Below, piece by piece: positions 51,943-62,100 of a stretch of 64,000 nt of DNA. The number at the start of each line of letters is the position of its first letter. Positions within the stretch are counted from its first letter, which is position 1. Made by a program: the position numbers and the translations under genes. The notes under the pieces are model-generated. The model saw nothing but the letters and a program-made list of their open reading frames with translations. It was not told the origin of the DNA and did not search any database. Origin of the DNA: a virus. The DNA is taken from IMG/VR virus record IMGVR_UViG_3300020477_001012, positions 109,843-173,842 of that record. One strand, 5' to 3'.

Positions 51943-54432
51943 TTAATCCATGAGTAGTAAAAATGCTGGACTTCCAGTCGCAGCAGAAGCAACAAACTGA
52001 TCAGCCCCAATATCCCATGTATCTTCTTCAGCATCCCTGTCTCTGTTATCTATGTCAAACTGTGGACCCATGTCCCACCCCGCCTCAATATTAGCATCTC
52101 CAGCGGTAGTAGAGTATGTTGTGCCCAAATCTGTTCCAGCACCAAGTGCCGCCGCCCCAGATTTCAAGTGTAAATCTTCACTACCTCCACTATTCGACAC
52201 AAACAAGTCGGCAGCAGATTCCCCTGTTATGGAATTCGACCCATCTGCGCTGCTATCACTAGAAAGATTATGAGTAAACGTGGCTGTGGGAGAATCGTTG
52301 AAATCCTTTGCAACGGCACCGTTTGTGCCAGCCGTATCGGTAGCGGTGCCTACAACAATATTATTTCTCACTGAAGATCCAGCAGTACCAGAACTTAGGT
52401 CTTTTACGATACCTGTAGCAAACTGACCGCCACCCCATGAATTGGTGCTATGAACCTTGTAAACTGTATTGTTGTCGCACAGGAGGTGTGTTCCACGTTG
52501 CCATATACCATAGTGATAAGTATAATGTCCAGTACCCCAGCTACTTGTAGTAGTTGAATCTATGTTATATATAATATTATTACAAATTATACCAGTAGTA
52601 ACACATCTTGAACCGGGGTTCCCTCCCCCCGATCCACCTATTGTTACATCGTGGATTATGCAATGAGTTACTGCAAAATGAAATCCATCTATGAATTGCT
52701 TATCGCCAGATGACCCGCTAATATCTAACCAAGACATAATCAAAGGAGCGCCAGCATGAGTAATCTGACTAGTCTGAGTAACTTTAACATGACTCCCAGA
52801 TTCAGTACCATCGTGTCGGTGGTCTTCCGCCGCAGTTAACACTTTGCACACCAGTCCGATAGTGCTCCCTCCTCCTATTTGTCCAATATTTACACTAAAT
52901 ACAGAATCTGGATATAGCTCCCCGCGAGCTATCGAACCATTTCCATAATATGTATCATCATCTAAATCTGCTTCCCACGCCGCTATCGTGGCATAGTCTC
53001 TGCCACTGGGGTGATTAGATCCAATTTTTGATATTATGGCCTGTAACACAGCGCCGATATCCCAAGCTTGAGTGCGAGCCTCTCTGTTGCAGCCGTGGGC
53101 ATCTATATTTATCGCGGTTCCTCTTGCAGAGCTACCCATAACAACACCGTTAACAGTAACACTTGTGCCTAAATCGTCTCCCGCCCCCACAGCGGCTGAA
53201 GATCGCTTTATATGCAAATCTTCAGAACCACTTGTAGTTGAAATAAATAAACTAGCTGCTGTTTTCCCAGTAAAAGAATTACTTCCCGAAGCTGTAGAGT
53301 CCCCTGAAATATTGTGAGTACCAACAGCGTCATCATCGCCACTCCCATATGTATCTTTTGTATAAAAATCATGGGTAGTGTTAGAGCTGTTGCTAACATA
53401 TGCTCCTATACCTATATTGTTTTTATTAGTACTATCTTCGTCGGTGGATCTTATACATTGAGCTTCCCTAGAACCCGCGTTAGCAGCCGAACCATACGTT
53501 AATCCATGCTTGTAAACCGTATTGTTTGTTACCATTCCGTTGGTGCTCAGACTAATCCCCGGACCCACTAATGCGGAAGAGTTGTCATATAGAAGATTGT
53601 TATGTATGGCGCTCCCCTGACTGTGACCGTAGATAATGCCACCTACATTTGTGCCCTGCGAGTTATGACAACCATGAATCAAAAGATGTGAAGCTGTTCC
53701 CTTTAAATAACAATGCATCCATACCACGCCGTTGCTGTCGAAATTTTGAGAGCTGTCACCGCCATCTAACTCCAGCCATTCTATAGTTCGGTTAATGTTT
53801 GGACTGGTTGTCTCTAACTTGAATCTCCCCCCACTTGTCAAATTTACCTTAGCTCCTGAATCCGCAGTTCCGTCGTGCCTTTGCCCCTCGGCTACAGTCA
53901 GAATAGATGTGGTTAGGCCGATAGTTTCCCCGTCATTAAATATTAGTTCACCTGACTGGCTAAAGTCCGAATCTTTATAACACTCACCTTTAGCCGTATC
54001 GCCACTATCGTAGAAGACATCTGTGTCAAGGTCTGCCTCCCAAGTACTTATAGAAGAGAAGCATCTTACGATATAGGGCTGAGCTGTTGATCCAGCTTCA
54101 TCGGAGTCCAGATTAGCGAACGGATCAACAGAATCTGCTGTGCCTCCTCTAATATGTCTAACGGTAAGAGTGTTCGTACTCGTGTTAATTGCGGTGATTA
54201 AATAATCGACCTCTAGAGGGCCATCGGCGCACGAAGAGTAGCCATCGCAATTATAATACACATCCTTATAATGGAGGATATCCCCCACATTGACAGTTGG
54301 GTCGCTTCCGGTATAAGTTACAGTGCCAGACCACGGAGTACCAGAACCTGAAGATCCAGATACTGTAATCTGTGCATTAACCGGGCTTGTATGCTCGGAT
54401 TTAGATCCAATACTAGTAATTACAGTTGCCAT
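51943..54432 (-). CDS. Duplicated right-handed beta-helix virion protein
   Basis: A 829-residue protein made of two similar halves about 352 residues apart: STWEADLDTDVFYDSGD near residue 127 and AAWEADLDDDTYYGNGS near 479, followed in both by a DGT..G.KV strand and then NN/asparagine-ladder segments typical of pectate-lyase-type beta helices (GSAIHNNLLYDNS, VTNNTVYKHG; VTTGIICNNIIYNID, LLCDNNTVYKVHS). Each half ends with a WDIGA motif. Such helices bind or cut polysaccharides. No catalytic residues of a known lyase could be assigned, so binding is the safer call. AGGTGAAG precedes the ATG. Confidence 0.8.
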   Translation of the reverse strand: MATVITSIGSKSEHTSPVNAQITVSGSSGSGTPWSGTVTYTGSDPTVNVGDILHYKDVYYNCDGYSSCADGPLEVDYLITAINTSTNTLTVRHIRGGTADSVDPFANLDSDEAGSTAQPYIVRCFSSISTWEADLDTDVFYDSGDTAKGECYKDSDFSQSGELIFNDGETIGLTTSILTVAEGQRHDGTADSGAKVNLTSGGRFKLETTSPNINRTIEWLELDGGDSSQNFDSNGVVWMHCYLKGTASHLLIHGCHNSQGTNVGGIIYGHSQGSAIHNNLLYDNSSALVGPGISLSTNGMVTNNTVYKHGLTYGSAANAGSREAQCIRSTDEDSTNKNNIGIGAYVSNSSNTTHDFYTKDTYGSGDDDAVGTHNISGDSTASGSNSFTGKTAASLFISTTSGSEDLHIKRSSAAVGAGDDLGTSVTVNGVVMGSSARGTAINIDAHGCNREARTQAWDIGAVLQAIISKIGSNHPSGRDYATIAAWEADLDDDTYYGNGSIARGELYPDSVFSVNIGQIGGGSTIGLVCKVLTAAEDHRHDGTESGSHVKVTQTSQITHAGAPLIMSWLDISGSSGDKQFIDGFHFAVTHCIIHDVTIGGSGGGNPGSRCVTTGIICNNIIYNIDSTTTSSWGTGHYTYHYGIWQRGTHLLCDNNTVYKVHSTNSWGGGQFATGIVKDLSSGTAGSSVRNNIVVGTATDTAGTNGAVAKDFNDSPTATFTHNLSSDSSADGSNSITGESAADLFVSNSGGSEDLHLKSGAAALGAGTDLGTTYSTTAGDANIEAGWDMGPQFDIDNRDRDAEEDTWDIGADQFVASAATGSPAFLLLMD

Positions 54433-54439
54433 ACTTCAC

Positions 54440-55270
54440 CTATATAGTTACGATTCCGGCGGCCACTTTATCCACACAGATATCATCCAAATGGTTGTGA
54501 TTGTGTTCCATTCCAGTGCGACCATCATGAATTAATTCTCGGTCTCTTGCGTCGTAAACGTCAATCCCTAACTCAGAGGCTAAATCCCAATAGGGCACTT
54601 GCCATTTCTTTTTAGCAATAAAAATTTTCTGTGGAATACCGTCTTCGTCGGGTTCACCATCAATTTCTACACAGCAGGCTCTTTCTCCACAAGTCCCATC
54701 GGAGATCTCTGTTTCTACCCCATTCATAAATCCACAACAATCTATTGGAAGAAAATGGGCCTTTTCTATGGGACTGAAAGGGAACTGGGAATGATCAGCC
54801 TTTAATTTTTCGCTGTGCCCCTCTATATAGTCCCATAACACGTCGGCGTGCCCCCTGTCTCTGGGGGCGTTTCCTCCATACCAAACCTCGGCGCCTTGCT
54901 GGTCTCCAAATATTTTATGCCTTTTATTGACCAGTCTTCTGGCTAGGTAACTAGCAACATTCATGGCCTCCCCAGCTTCGTTTGGCGTATTGCTAATAAT
55001 ATCCACTTCGTCAGTAAGTAGATTGTGTCTTTGCACTTCATTACTGTTAAGTCTAGTAAATCTATACTTACTTGTAAGGGCCATAAAATTCTCTAATAGT
55101 GTATTTGTATCTCTCAATCCCACCGAGTTGAACCCATGCAGGTCCACATGGCAAATCATTTCGGCATGACAAAAATGAGTTTGGGTTTTGGATACAGCGC
55201 ATACGATATCACCATCTTGATATTTTTTTTGGTCTGGGGATATCGCACTCGTCTTAATTAAAATTTCCAT
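54440..55270 (-). CDS. Virion-operon protein of unknown function
   Basis: A 276-residue protein with a His/Cys-rich middle and end (THFCHAEMICHVDLHGF, CCGFMNGVETEISDGTCGERACC). The spacing could form zinc sites or disulfides but matches no family I can name. The end HNHNHLDDICVDKV adds further histidines. A strong ribosome site (TAGGAGA) lies before the ATG. It sits between a fibre protein and the beta-helix gene. Confidence 0.65.
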   Translation of the reverse strand: MEILIKTSAISPDQKKYQDGDIVCAVSKTQTHFCHAEMICHVDLHGFNSVGLRDTNTLLENFMALTSKYRFTRLNSNEVQRHNLLTDEVDIISNTPNEAGEAMNVASYLARRLVNKRHKIFGDQQGAEVWYGGNAPRDRGHADVLWDYIEGHSEKLKADHSQFPFSPIEKAHFLPIDCCGFMNGVETEISDGTCGERACCVEIDGEPDEDGIPQKIFIAKKKWQVPYWDLASELGIDVYDARDRELIHDGRTGMEHNHNHLDDICVDKVAAGIVTI

Positions 55271-55278
55271 GTTTTCTC

Positions 55279-55935
55279 CTATATATTTTGTCCTATTACA
55301 TATCCGTCAAATTTGTTTTCATCTCGCACTATGAATCCATAGGTGTCTGCCTTTCCGTTTGTAGCCGTCATTGTTGGGGTTGTTCCTCCAGCCCAGCGCA
55401 TCGTAACCGCAGCAGGGCTTCCGCCCCCATCTTGATCATGCGTAACCGCAGTCCAAGCTATAGCGTAATTTGCACCCGCTGGCTGCTCAAACCTAACTAC
55501 AAACCTTTGGCCATCTTGCCCATTAGTGAAATCTACATCTGTTACGGCGGCTCCTAAAGTTACCTCAAAATAATTACCTTTACTTAAGTCTATATCAACA
55601 ACAGCATTTTCGGGTTCAGCTTCAGCATTTGCAATGGGTTGGTTCACTGCTTTGTGCATAGTGATCTTAGACGAGTACTCACCAACATCCACCTCCCCGC
55701 TTGCATTGACAGACAAATGGGAGAGACCGGATATGTCATTAACTGAAAATATAACCCCGCTCTGTAGCTCATTAGTTATGGAGAATAATTGCCCCTGATC
55801 ACTCTCCCAAGAAAGCTGTGATCCACCAAGTATATTAAGGTCTACATTTGGATCAGATGCGCCAGACCCAACGTGTCTCATTCTAGGGATCAGCCCGCCG
55901 TCCCCGGAAGGCCACATTTTAATATCTTGAACCAT
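55279..55935 (-). CDS. Fibre-type virion protein with C-terminal beta domain
   Basis: A 218-residue protein. Residues 1-105 contain a fibre-like region (QLSWESDQGQLFSITNE, VIFSVNDISGLSHLSV). Residues 105-218 hold a beta domain found in many marine phage fibres (GNYFEVTLGAAVTDVDF, GQRFVVRFEQPAGANY, then WAGGTTPTMTATNGKADTYG and KFDGYVIGQNI at the end). Probably a receptor-binding or decoration protein. TAGGAG precedes the ATG. Confidence 0.75.
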   Translation of the reverse strand: MVQDIKMWPSGDGGLIPRMRHVGSGASDPNVDLNILGGSQLSWESDQGQLFSITNELQSGVIFSVNDISGLSHLSVNASGEVDVGEYSSKITMHKAVNQPIANAEAEPENAVVDIDLSKGNYFEVTLGAAVTDVDFTNGQDGQRFVVRFEQPAGANYAIAWTAVTHDQDGGGSPAAVTMRWAGGTTPTMTATNGKADTYGFIVRDENKFDGYVIGQNI

Positions 55936-55948
55936 TGTAAACTCCTAA

Positions 55949-57370
55949 TTAATGCCCAAAGCGGCCTTTAGTTTTTTGATAATTGTCCATTATTTCTGCG
56001 GCGGATAATGTTTTAGTATAGAGTCGTACTGATCCTATCTTACCATCAAGATCATTTTGAATCGTACTACCGTCTAATCGGCAGCCTATAGTTGTACCAG
56101 TTTTAATAGTAAATCCATGCCCCGCCGTCAAACTCTTGCTATCTCCATTCTGATATACTGCAACTATTTCGTCAGAAGCATTTATAGTTACAGCCCAACA
56201 TGTCCAAACTCCGTCAGAGACAGTAGTGCTAACACCGTAGGTGTAATTGGAGCCACTATTTTCCGATCTAAAAGCCATCCATACAGTCCCGCCAGTCTCA
56301 TACTGACCAAAAGAAACACAAAATTGGTCGGCAGCACTTTGAAAAGGAGTGTAGACTCCCCCATCCATATCGTCCACACTAAACCATATAATAGCAGATC
56401 TTGCTGTACCAGAATAATCAGGAAGTGTTGTAATATTCACATAATCATCAGAGCCATCAAACACTAAGCTGCCACCATTAGCAGAATCAAAAGAAATATC
56501 TCCACCCGAACCGTTATTTACAAAAGTTCCGTCATAATTATTGGCCGTATCTTTCAGTGTGGTTCCACCACTATAGCTATTAGGATCACCAGCGTCCCAA
56601 CTGGCAAATAGGCCATCTGTAGTAATTCTCGGCGCAAAGCGGGGTTTTGTTGCTTCGTAGTTTTGGAGGATTTGAGCAGCAGTTAATTCTTTATTATAAA
56701 GAGCGACTCGGCCTATATATCCCTCGAAGGCACCAGAGCCATTCCTGTCCAACCCCCACCGAGTAGCGTTCTCCTCCCCACCATTACCAGCGCCACCCAT
56801 GGTCCCATCGTCTTTCTCTTCACCATTATAATAAATTTTGTAACTACTGTAAACAGCAGAGTCACCACCACTATATGTAAAAGTCCAATTCGCCCACTTC
56901 CCAATATTAGCCGAAAGTTCTGCGGCAGCGTCATTCGATCTTCGATTAGTACCAACACCCCCTGTAGTCGTCCTTTTTCCACATCTTACTGAATAGTTAT
57001 GCTGATCTTTGTCCATTATCCAAAAAGTAAATTCTTCTCCAGCTCCCCCTCCACTATTATAGAGAGAAAAAACTGTATACTTAGCGCTATCCATATCAAG
57101 AAAATATAACCATATATCAAAGGTGAATCCACCATCTCCGTCTATATCAGTAGTATTCGCCACAGTAACTTTTTCGTCAGTTCCGTCTAAAGCAATAACG
57201 CCCATATTTACATCTGCAAACCCAGCATCATTATCTAGAACTGCTGGAGCGCTTACACCCAAGCTATTCCACGTACCCCCATCACTCGGAGTACCACACC
57301 TGCGATTACCTGCATCCCAACAGGCCACAAGCCCATCAGTAACTATATTAGTAGAGGCTACAGCACCCAT
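55949..57370 (-). CDS. Double LamG/concanavalin-like lectin protein
   Basis: A 473-residue protein with two LamG-type jelly-roll domains (residues about 1-235 and 240-473). Each starts with a TDGLxAxWDAG motif and ends with a VxLYxKxLxAAEI helix. Domain 1 contains GFTFDIWLYF, domain 2 ARSAIIWFSV, the usual core strands. The ending KTKGRFGH is shared with the gene at 58380-59105. Such domains bind carbohydrates or proteins. The start overlaps the stop of the preceding gene (TAATG). Confidence 0.85.
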   Translation of the reverse strand: MGAVASTNIVTDGLVACWDAGNRRCGTPSDGGTWNSLGVSAPAVLDNDAGFADVNMGVIALDGTDEKVTVANTTDIDGDGGFTFDIWLYFLDMDSAKYTVFSLYNSGGGAGEEFTFWIMDKDQHNYSVRCGKRTTTGGVGTNRRSNDAAAELSANIGKWANWTFTYSGGDSAVYSSYKIYYNGEEKDDGTMGGAGNGGEENATRWGLDRNGSGAFEGYIGRVALYNKELTAAQILQNYEATKPRFAPRITTDGLFASWDAGDPNSYSGGTTLKDTANNYDGTFVNNGSGGDISFDSANGGSLVFDGSDDYVNITTLPDYSGTARSAIIWFSVDDMDGGVYTPFQSAADQFCVSFGQYETGGTVWMAFRSENSGSNYTYGVSTTVSDGVWTCWAVTINASDEIVAVYQNGDSKSLTAGHGFTIKTGTTIGCRLDGSTIQNDLDGKIGSVRLYTKTLSAAEIMDNYQKTKGRFGH

Positions 57371-58095
57371 TATGTAAACCTCCCTTTAGTTGCGTTGTAG
57401 TTTTGGCTGACTTCGTCAGCAGATAGGGCGCGATTGTAAATATGCGCCAATGCTAAACTACCACCCCAGATGTGATCCACAGTGTCACCAACATGCCATA
57501 TTCCTCCCATATACAAACCCCCATTGCTTGTATAGTCAACAGACCCGTAACCCGCGCCCAAATCAGTAGTTGCGTCCAACACCCCATCTACATATAAATA
57601 AATATACTGACCATTACGCATACCAACAACATAGTGCCATTTACCGTCTGTGAGTCCATCGGTATCTGAGCCGTTGGCTGCTTTAAGAGTAACGTCATTA
57701 TCCATAGCAAAACTTATTTTATTACCACTATTATCGTATTGAATAAGATATCTTTTCCCACCTGATCCGGCTGCGCCCATTGCTATTAAAGTTCCCTCAT
57801 GCTCGTCTGATTTCATCCATACGCCAACGGTGCCATTTCCACTACCCCAATTTAACACAGAGCTTGCGCCATATGCACCAATCTCAACATAGTCATTAGT
57901 TCCATCGAAGCGAATAATGCCGCCCTTTTCAGAATCAAAACCGTAAGAAGCAGACATGTTCTCTAATGTTCCATTATTACCATTTACAACATCAGTCCAC
58001 GTAGTCCCCGTCGCAGGAAAACTTCTGCGGTTACCCGCATCTGCGTAATACACAAGGCCATCAGTAACTACATTTGGATGATGCACTAAACCCAT
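57370..58095 (-). CDS. Single LamG/concanavalin-like lectin protein
   Basis: A 241-residue LamG protein: NVVTDGLVYYADAGNRRSF, NNGTLENMSA, GTVGVWMKSDEH, KWHYVVGMRNG, AHIYNRALSADEVSQNYN, ATKGRFT at the end. Its last codons (AAAGGGAGG) also form the ribosome site of the next gene. It shares a 26-base exact stretch with the gene at 58380-59105 (57986-58011 and 58996-59021). It starts by TAATG overlap with the 88-residue gene. Confidence 0.85.
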   Translation of the reverse strand: MGLVHHPNVVTDGLVYYADAGNRRSFPATGTTWTDVVNGNNGTLENMSASYGFDSEKGGIIRFDGTNDYVEIGAYGASSVLNWGSGNGTVGVWMKSDEHEGTLIAMGAAGSGGKRYLIQYDNSGNKISFAMDNDVTLKAANGSDTDGLTDGKWHYVVGMRNGQYIYLYVDGVLDATTDLGAGYGSVDYTSNGGLYMGGIWHVGDTVDHIWGGSLALAHIYNRALSADEVSQNYNATKGRFT

Positions 58096-58361
58096 TATTC
58101 ACCTTCCATTGGGGGAGTCCAAGCTTCTGTTGCAAGAATAGCTAAAATTTCTTCATGACTATAAACTTCACTCTTGTTTTGGAGTGCTGTTACGGTGGCT
58201 GGCATATCGTGCCCATCCCACTTAACAAATGTCTGCGTGCCATCTACTGATTTTCTAACTGTATCAATAGAAGTTTCACAAACCTGCGAAAAATCTACAT
58301 TGTCTAATTCTGTTACTGGAATGATTACCCAGTGTCGATGATCCCACCTACTATGTGCCAT
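58095..58361 (-). CDS. Small protein inserted between two lectin genes
   Basis: An 88-residue protein: WVIIPVTELDNVDFSQV, ETSIDTVRKSVDGTQTFVKW, SEVYSHEEILAILATEAWT. The pattern is familiar from small proteins near fibre genes of marine phages; its function is unknown. A strong ribosome site (AAAGGAG) precedes the ATG. Confidence 0.7.
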   Translation of the reverse strand: MAHSRWDHRHWVIIPVTELDNVDFSQVCETSIDTVRKSVDGTQTFVKWDGHDMPATVTALQNKSEVYSHEEILAILATEAWTPPMEGE

Positions 58362-58379
58362 TCTTAATCTCCTTTAAAA

Positions 58380-59105
58380 TTAGTGCCCAAAGCGGCCTTT
58401 AGTTTTTTGATAATTGTCTAAAATTTCTGCGGCGGATAGAGCTTTGTCATAAAATCTAACAACTGCTATCTCTCCCTCGAAGCTTCTTGAGGTATCTCCC
58501 GCATAATTCCCTATTCTGGGACTAACGCTAGAGTTATCAATAGATCCAACCCCAGCCGTATCGGTTGCTAATGTTAGCTTTACTCCATCTTTATACTGTT
58601 TGATTTTTTTACTACCATCTTCATTAAAAACCATAACAAGATGCGTCCATGTGCTTAAAGATAAAACACTTGTGGCAGACACAGATCTTGCGTTAGTGGT
58701 ACTGCAACCAACAGCAGCGCCAAGGGAATTGCTAGTGTTGCAGTGAAAATGGAATCCGTCTAAGGTGCTACTGGATAGTGCCGATGCCTTATCTATTATT
58801 CTTCCAAAATTACTTTCCCCTAAGCTATCTAGATAAACCCAAGCAGTAATAGTACAGGCCGTTCCAATATCAAAATTTGATTCATTAGCAATTTCTACGT
58901 AATCGTCAGTACCATCAAAATCTAAACATCCCAACTTGGAAGAGTCAAAAGTAAGGCCAGAGCTATTATTATTTAGTGTACCATTATTTCCACCAACAAC
59001 ATCAGTCCACGTAGTCCCCGTGCCCGGATAACTCCTACGGTTACCAGCGTCCCAACAGGCAATTAGCCCATCAGTAACTATATTTGGATTATATGATGTT
59101 CCCAT
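58380..59105 (-). CDS. Single LamG/concanavalin-like lectin protein
   Basis: A 241-residue LamG protein: NIVTDGLIACWDAGNRRSY, NNGTLNNNSSG, CTITAWVYLDSLG, TWTHLVMVFNEDG, AVVRFYDKALSAAEI, KTKGRFGH. Its 3' end is nearly identical to that of the gene at 55949-57370, with 35 bases exact (58384-58418 and 55953-55987). Coupled to the upstream fibre gene by TAATG with GGTGGAG as ribosome site. Confidence 0.85.
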   Translation of the reverse strand: MGTSYNPNIVTDGLIACWDAGNRRSYPGTGTTWTDVVGGNNGTLNNNSSGLTFDSSKLGCLDFDGTDDYVEIANESNFDIGTACTITAWVYLDSLGESNFGRIIDKASALSSSTLDGFHFHCNTSNSLGAAVGCSTTNARSVSATSVLSLSTWTHLVMVFNEDGSKKIKQYKDGVKLTLATDTAGVGSIDNSSVSPRIGNYAGDTSRSFEGEIAVVRFYDKALSAAEILDNYQKTKGRFGH

Positions 59106-62100
59106 TATATCTCCACCTGTAACGGGGCAACGTCTTTACGTGTTCCATGAACATTATAATATGCGTTAATCGCCCTGTCAGATAACAGGTGAACCCTATT
59201 GTCTTCAATTTTATTAACGAAGAGATACGGTTGGGCAGAACCCTTGGGCGTTAATTGAACCGTAATGGAGCTGGGGTCTACCAGTCCAATCCAGTAATCG
59301 GGAAGATCAATAACATTGCTATCTGCGTGCCCTCTGACGTAAACACCGTTTTCGGGGCCTTCCAAACAGGCGTACTGCAACTGCATATCGGGCTTGGTGG
59401 GGTGATCAATCAAGAAGGACTTGGTGGATGCACTGATGTGGCCACTAACGGCGAGGATAGTTGTGCTCTTGTTCCATGTGAAGTTGGGATCGCCCGCCAT
59501 TGCCCCATTGTCATTAAACTGAATCTCAGTGTTAGAGCCAGACGGGGGAGAAAGGTCTCCAGCACCGCCAGCGGCTGCTTCCCAGTTGGGAACATTGCCA
59601 TTCATGGTAAGGACGTGGTTATCAGTTCCCTTTGCTAACCTGACATAACTAGTACCGTTATGGTAAAGCATATCCCCTTCAGCATCCGAACCAACAGCAA
59701 AGCCCGCCGCGAAGGTGACTTTACCCCCATCAGCAATGGTCATGGCGTCGTCGCCATCTGTATACTCTAAGCTCGTCAATCTCAGCGGAGTGTAAAGGTT
59801 CAAGAAGCCATTGGAACCACCAGCAGTTGTATTAAACTGACCAGACATGAGGTAGTTATTGGTGCCAGCACCTATAGCAACACCAGAAGTAAGAGCAACT
59901 GCTTTCTTACCTAAAGCTACACCAAGCTCACCAGCCACTGTCTCCGCGCCGACAGCTATAGCACCGCTCGACGTTGCGTAGGACTCATGGCCAATCGCAA
60001 TTGAGTAGTCTGACGTAGCACTCCCAGCTTCAGCTCCATAACCTAAAGCTAGTGATCCAAAACCAACCGCTTTAGTACCATTTGGATCGTGCCCTCCTAT
60101 TGCAACAGCACCCTTACCGTATGCTTGCGAGTTATAACCAATAGCCAGAGAGGCTCTGGTCTCGCCGCCATGATACGTGCTTGCCGATTTTCCTATAGCC
60201 ACAGAGAAGTTGCCCGCATTCGCACTTCCTCCTATCGCAACCGCTTCGGCAGGCGCGGATGCGGTATTTCCTATTGATACACTGTTACCATTAGTAGTAT
60301 TAGCGTTGCTACCAATAGCAACACCAGCATAGGAAAGAGTGCTAGTATTAAAAGTTTGAGCATTATAACCAATAGCAACACCACGAGCAGACTTATTCTC
60401 GGCCAGTTGCCCAATAGCAACTCCTGCATCTTGAGTGCTAAAAGCCCCCGAGCCAATACTAACTACTCCATGACGATCAGCGTCAGCAGCATTACTGACA
60501 ATGGTGCCACTAACCAACAGAGTAGCAATATTCGGGCTATTGTCTATTTTCATACTAGCCAGTACATCGCCAGCCAAGGTCTTCCACTGGGCTAAATCAT
60601 CAGATGGAGCTGCCGCAGCTACCTGTATAAACTTTTGGCCATTGGGAATAGTGAGGTGAGAACCAAATACGCCAGAGAGTAAAACACTCGTTTGGGCAGA
60701 ACCAGAAGCCACCACAAAATGCTTTTCGGGAGCGACTGCGTTGTAACCCAACGCTATAGCAAATGGGCCAGCAGCATTTGCCTCGTAACCAATTGCAACA
60801 CTACCATATTCGGCAGATGCTTTACCACCGAACACACACGCATAACTAGAATCATACCCTGCAATATATGCAGCCTGAGTACCCACTATGGTACTCCAAT
60901 TTCCCGTGGTATTGGTAGATCCCGTGTTTATCCGATTGCCTATTCCCACCGTATCTTGCCAAGATGCACCGGTCACACCCCTGCCCAGAATGGCATTTCT
61001 CCGATGTGTGGGGTTGCCGCCAATATTTACAGATCCATCGTGAGCGTCTGAATTGCTGCCAATACCAATGCCGTCGTATGCACAATATACATTATGACCT
61101 ATAGATATTCCTATCTCGGCACCGGCGTTTTCGCCTATACAAATATTGTCATTTTGCGACCAAGCATTTGTGCCTATAGCTATACCCTTGCCTGAAATAA
61201 CGCGAGCGCCTGACCCTATAGCAACACCCCAGTCCGTTTTTGAATAAGCTTTTGTCCCGATAGCTATTGCGTCATCACCACCAATCCAAGCCCCAGAACC
61301 AATACTAATGGGATTTAGGTGATTGGCATCTCCACTGTTAGAAATGATTGTTCCACTTACCATGAGTAGACCGATCTCATTGCCCAGCAATCCTGCACTC
61401 ATCACCACCTTGCCGCCAGCATTCTTGCTCTCAAAGTGGATGGTATCATTCACTATAGCAATACCAGAACCGGCGCTGTAGGTGGTTCCACCAGCGGCTG
61501 CTTCCCAGTTGGGAACATTGCCATTCATGGTGAGAACGTGATTGTCGGTTCCTTTAGCTAATCTCACATAGCTGGTACCGTTATGGTAAAGCATGTCTCC
61601 TTCAGCATCCGAACCAACGGCAAAACCGGCTGCGAAGGTGACTTTACCCCCGTCCGCGATGGTCATGGCGTCGTCGCCATCTGTATATTCTAAGCTAGTC
61701 AATCTCAGCGGAGTGTAAAGGTTCAAGAAGCCATTGGAACCACCAGCAGTTGTATTAAACTGACCAGACATGAGGTAGTTGTTTGTCTTAGCGCCCACAG
61801 CAAAGCCAGAGACAGTAGCCACCGTTTGGTAACCCAAGGCTATAGCATATGCATCAGACTCTGCATAATTACCTATACAAACATCATAACCATCATGAGA
61901 AGAATTACTATGATTAGTTTTATGCCCTAAAGAAACTGAATAAGGACCGCCTGCTCTAGAATCATATCCTATAGCAACACAACTAGAAGCGTTATCAGCA
62001 AGAGATCTAGCACTATTTATAAAAACAGACCGGGAGGAACCAGTGTAACTAGAATGGCCAGCGCCGTGACCAATTGCCACTGTGTTTTGAGACGCATGAG

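Noticed and set aside
51943-54432. Calling the beta-helix protein a pectate lyase
   Set aside because: The Asn ladders fit the fold, but no lyase catalytic or calcium residues could be placed.
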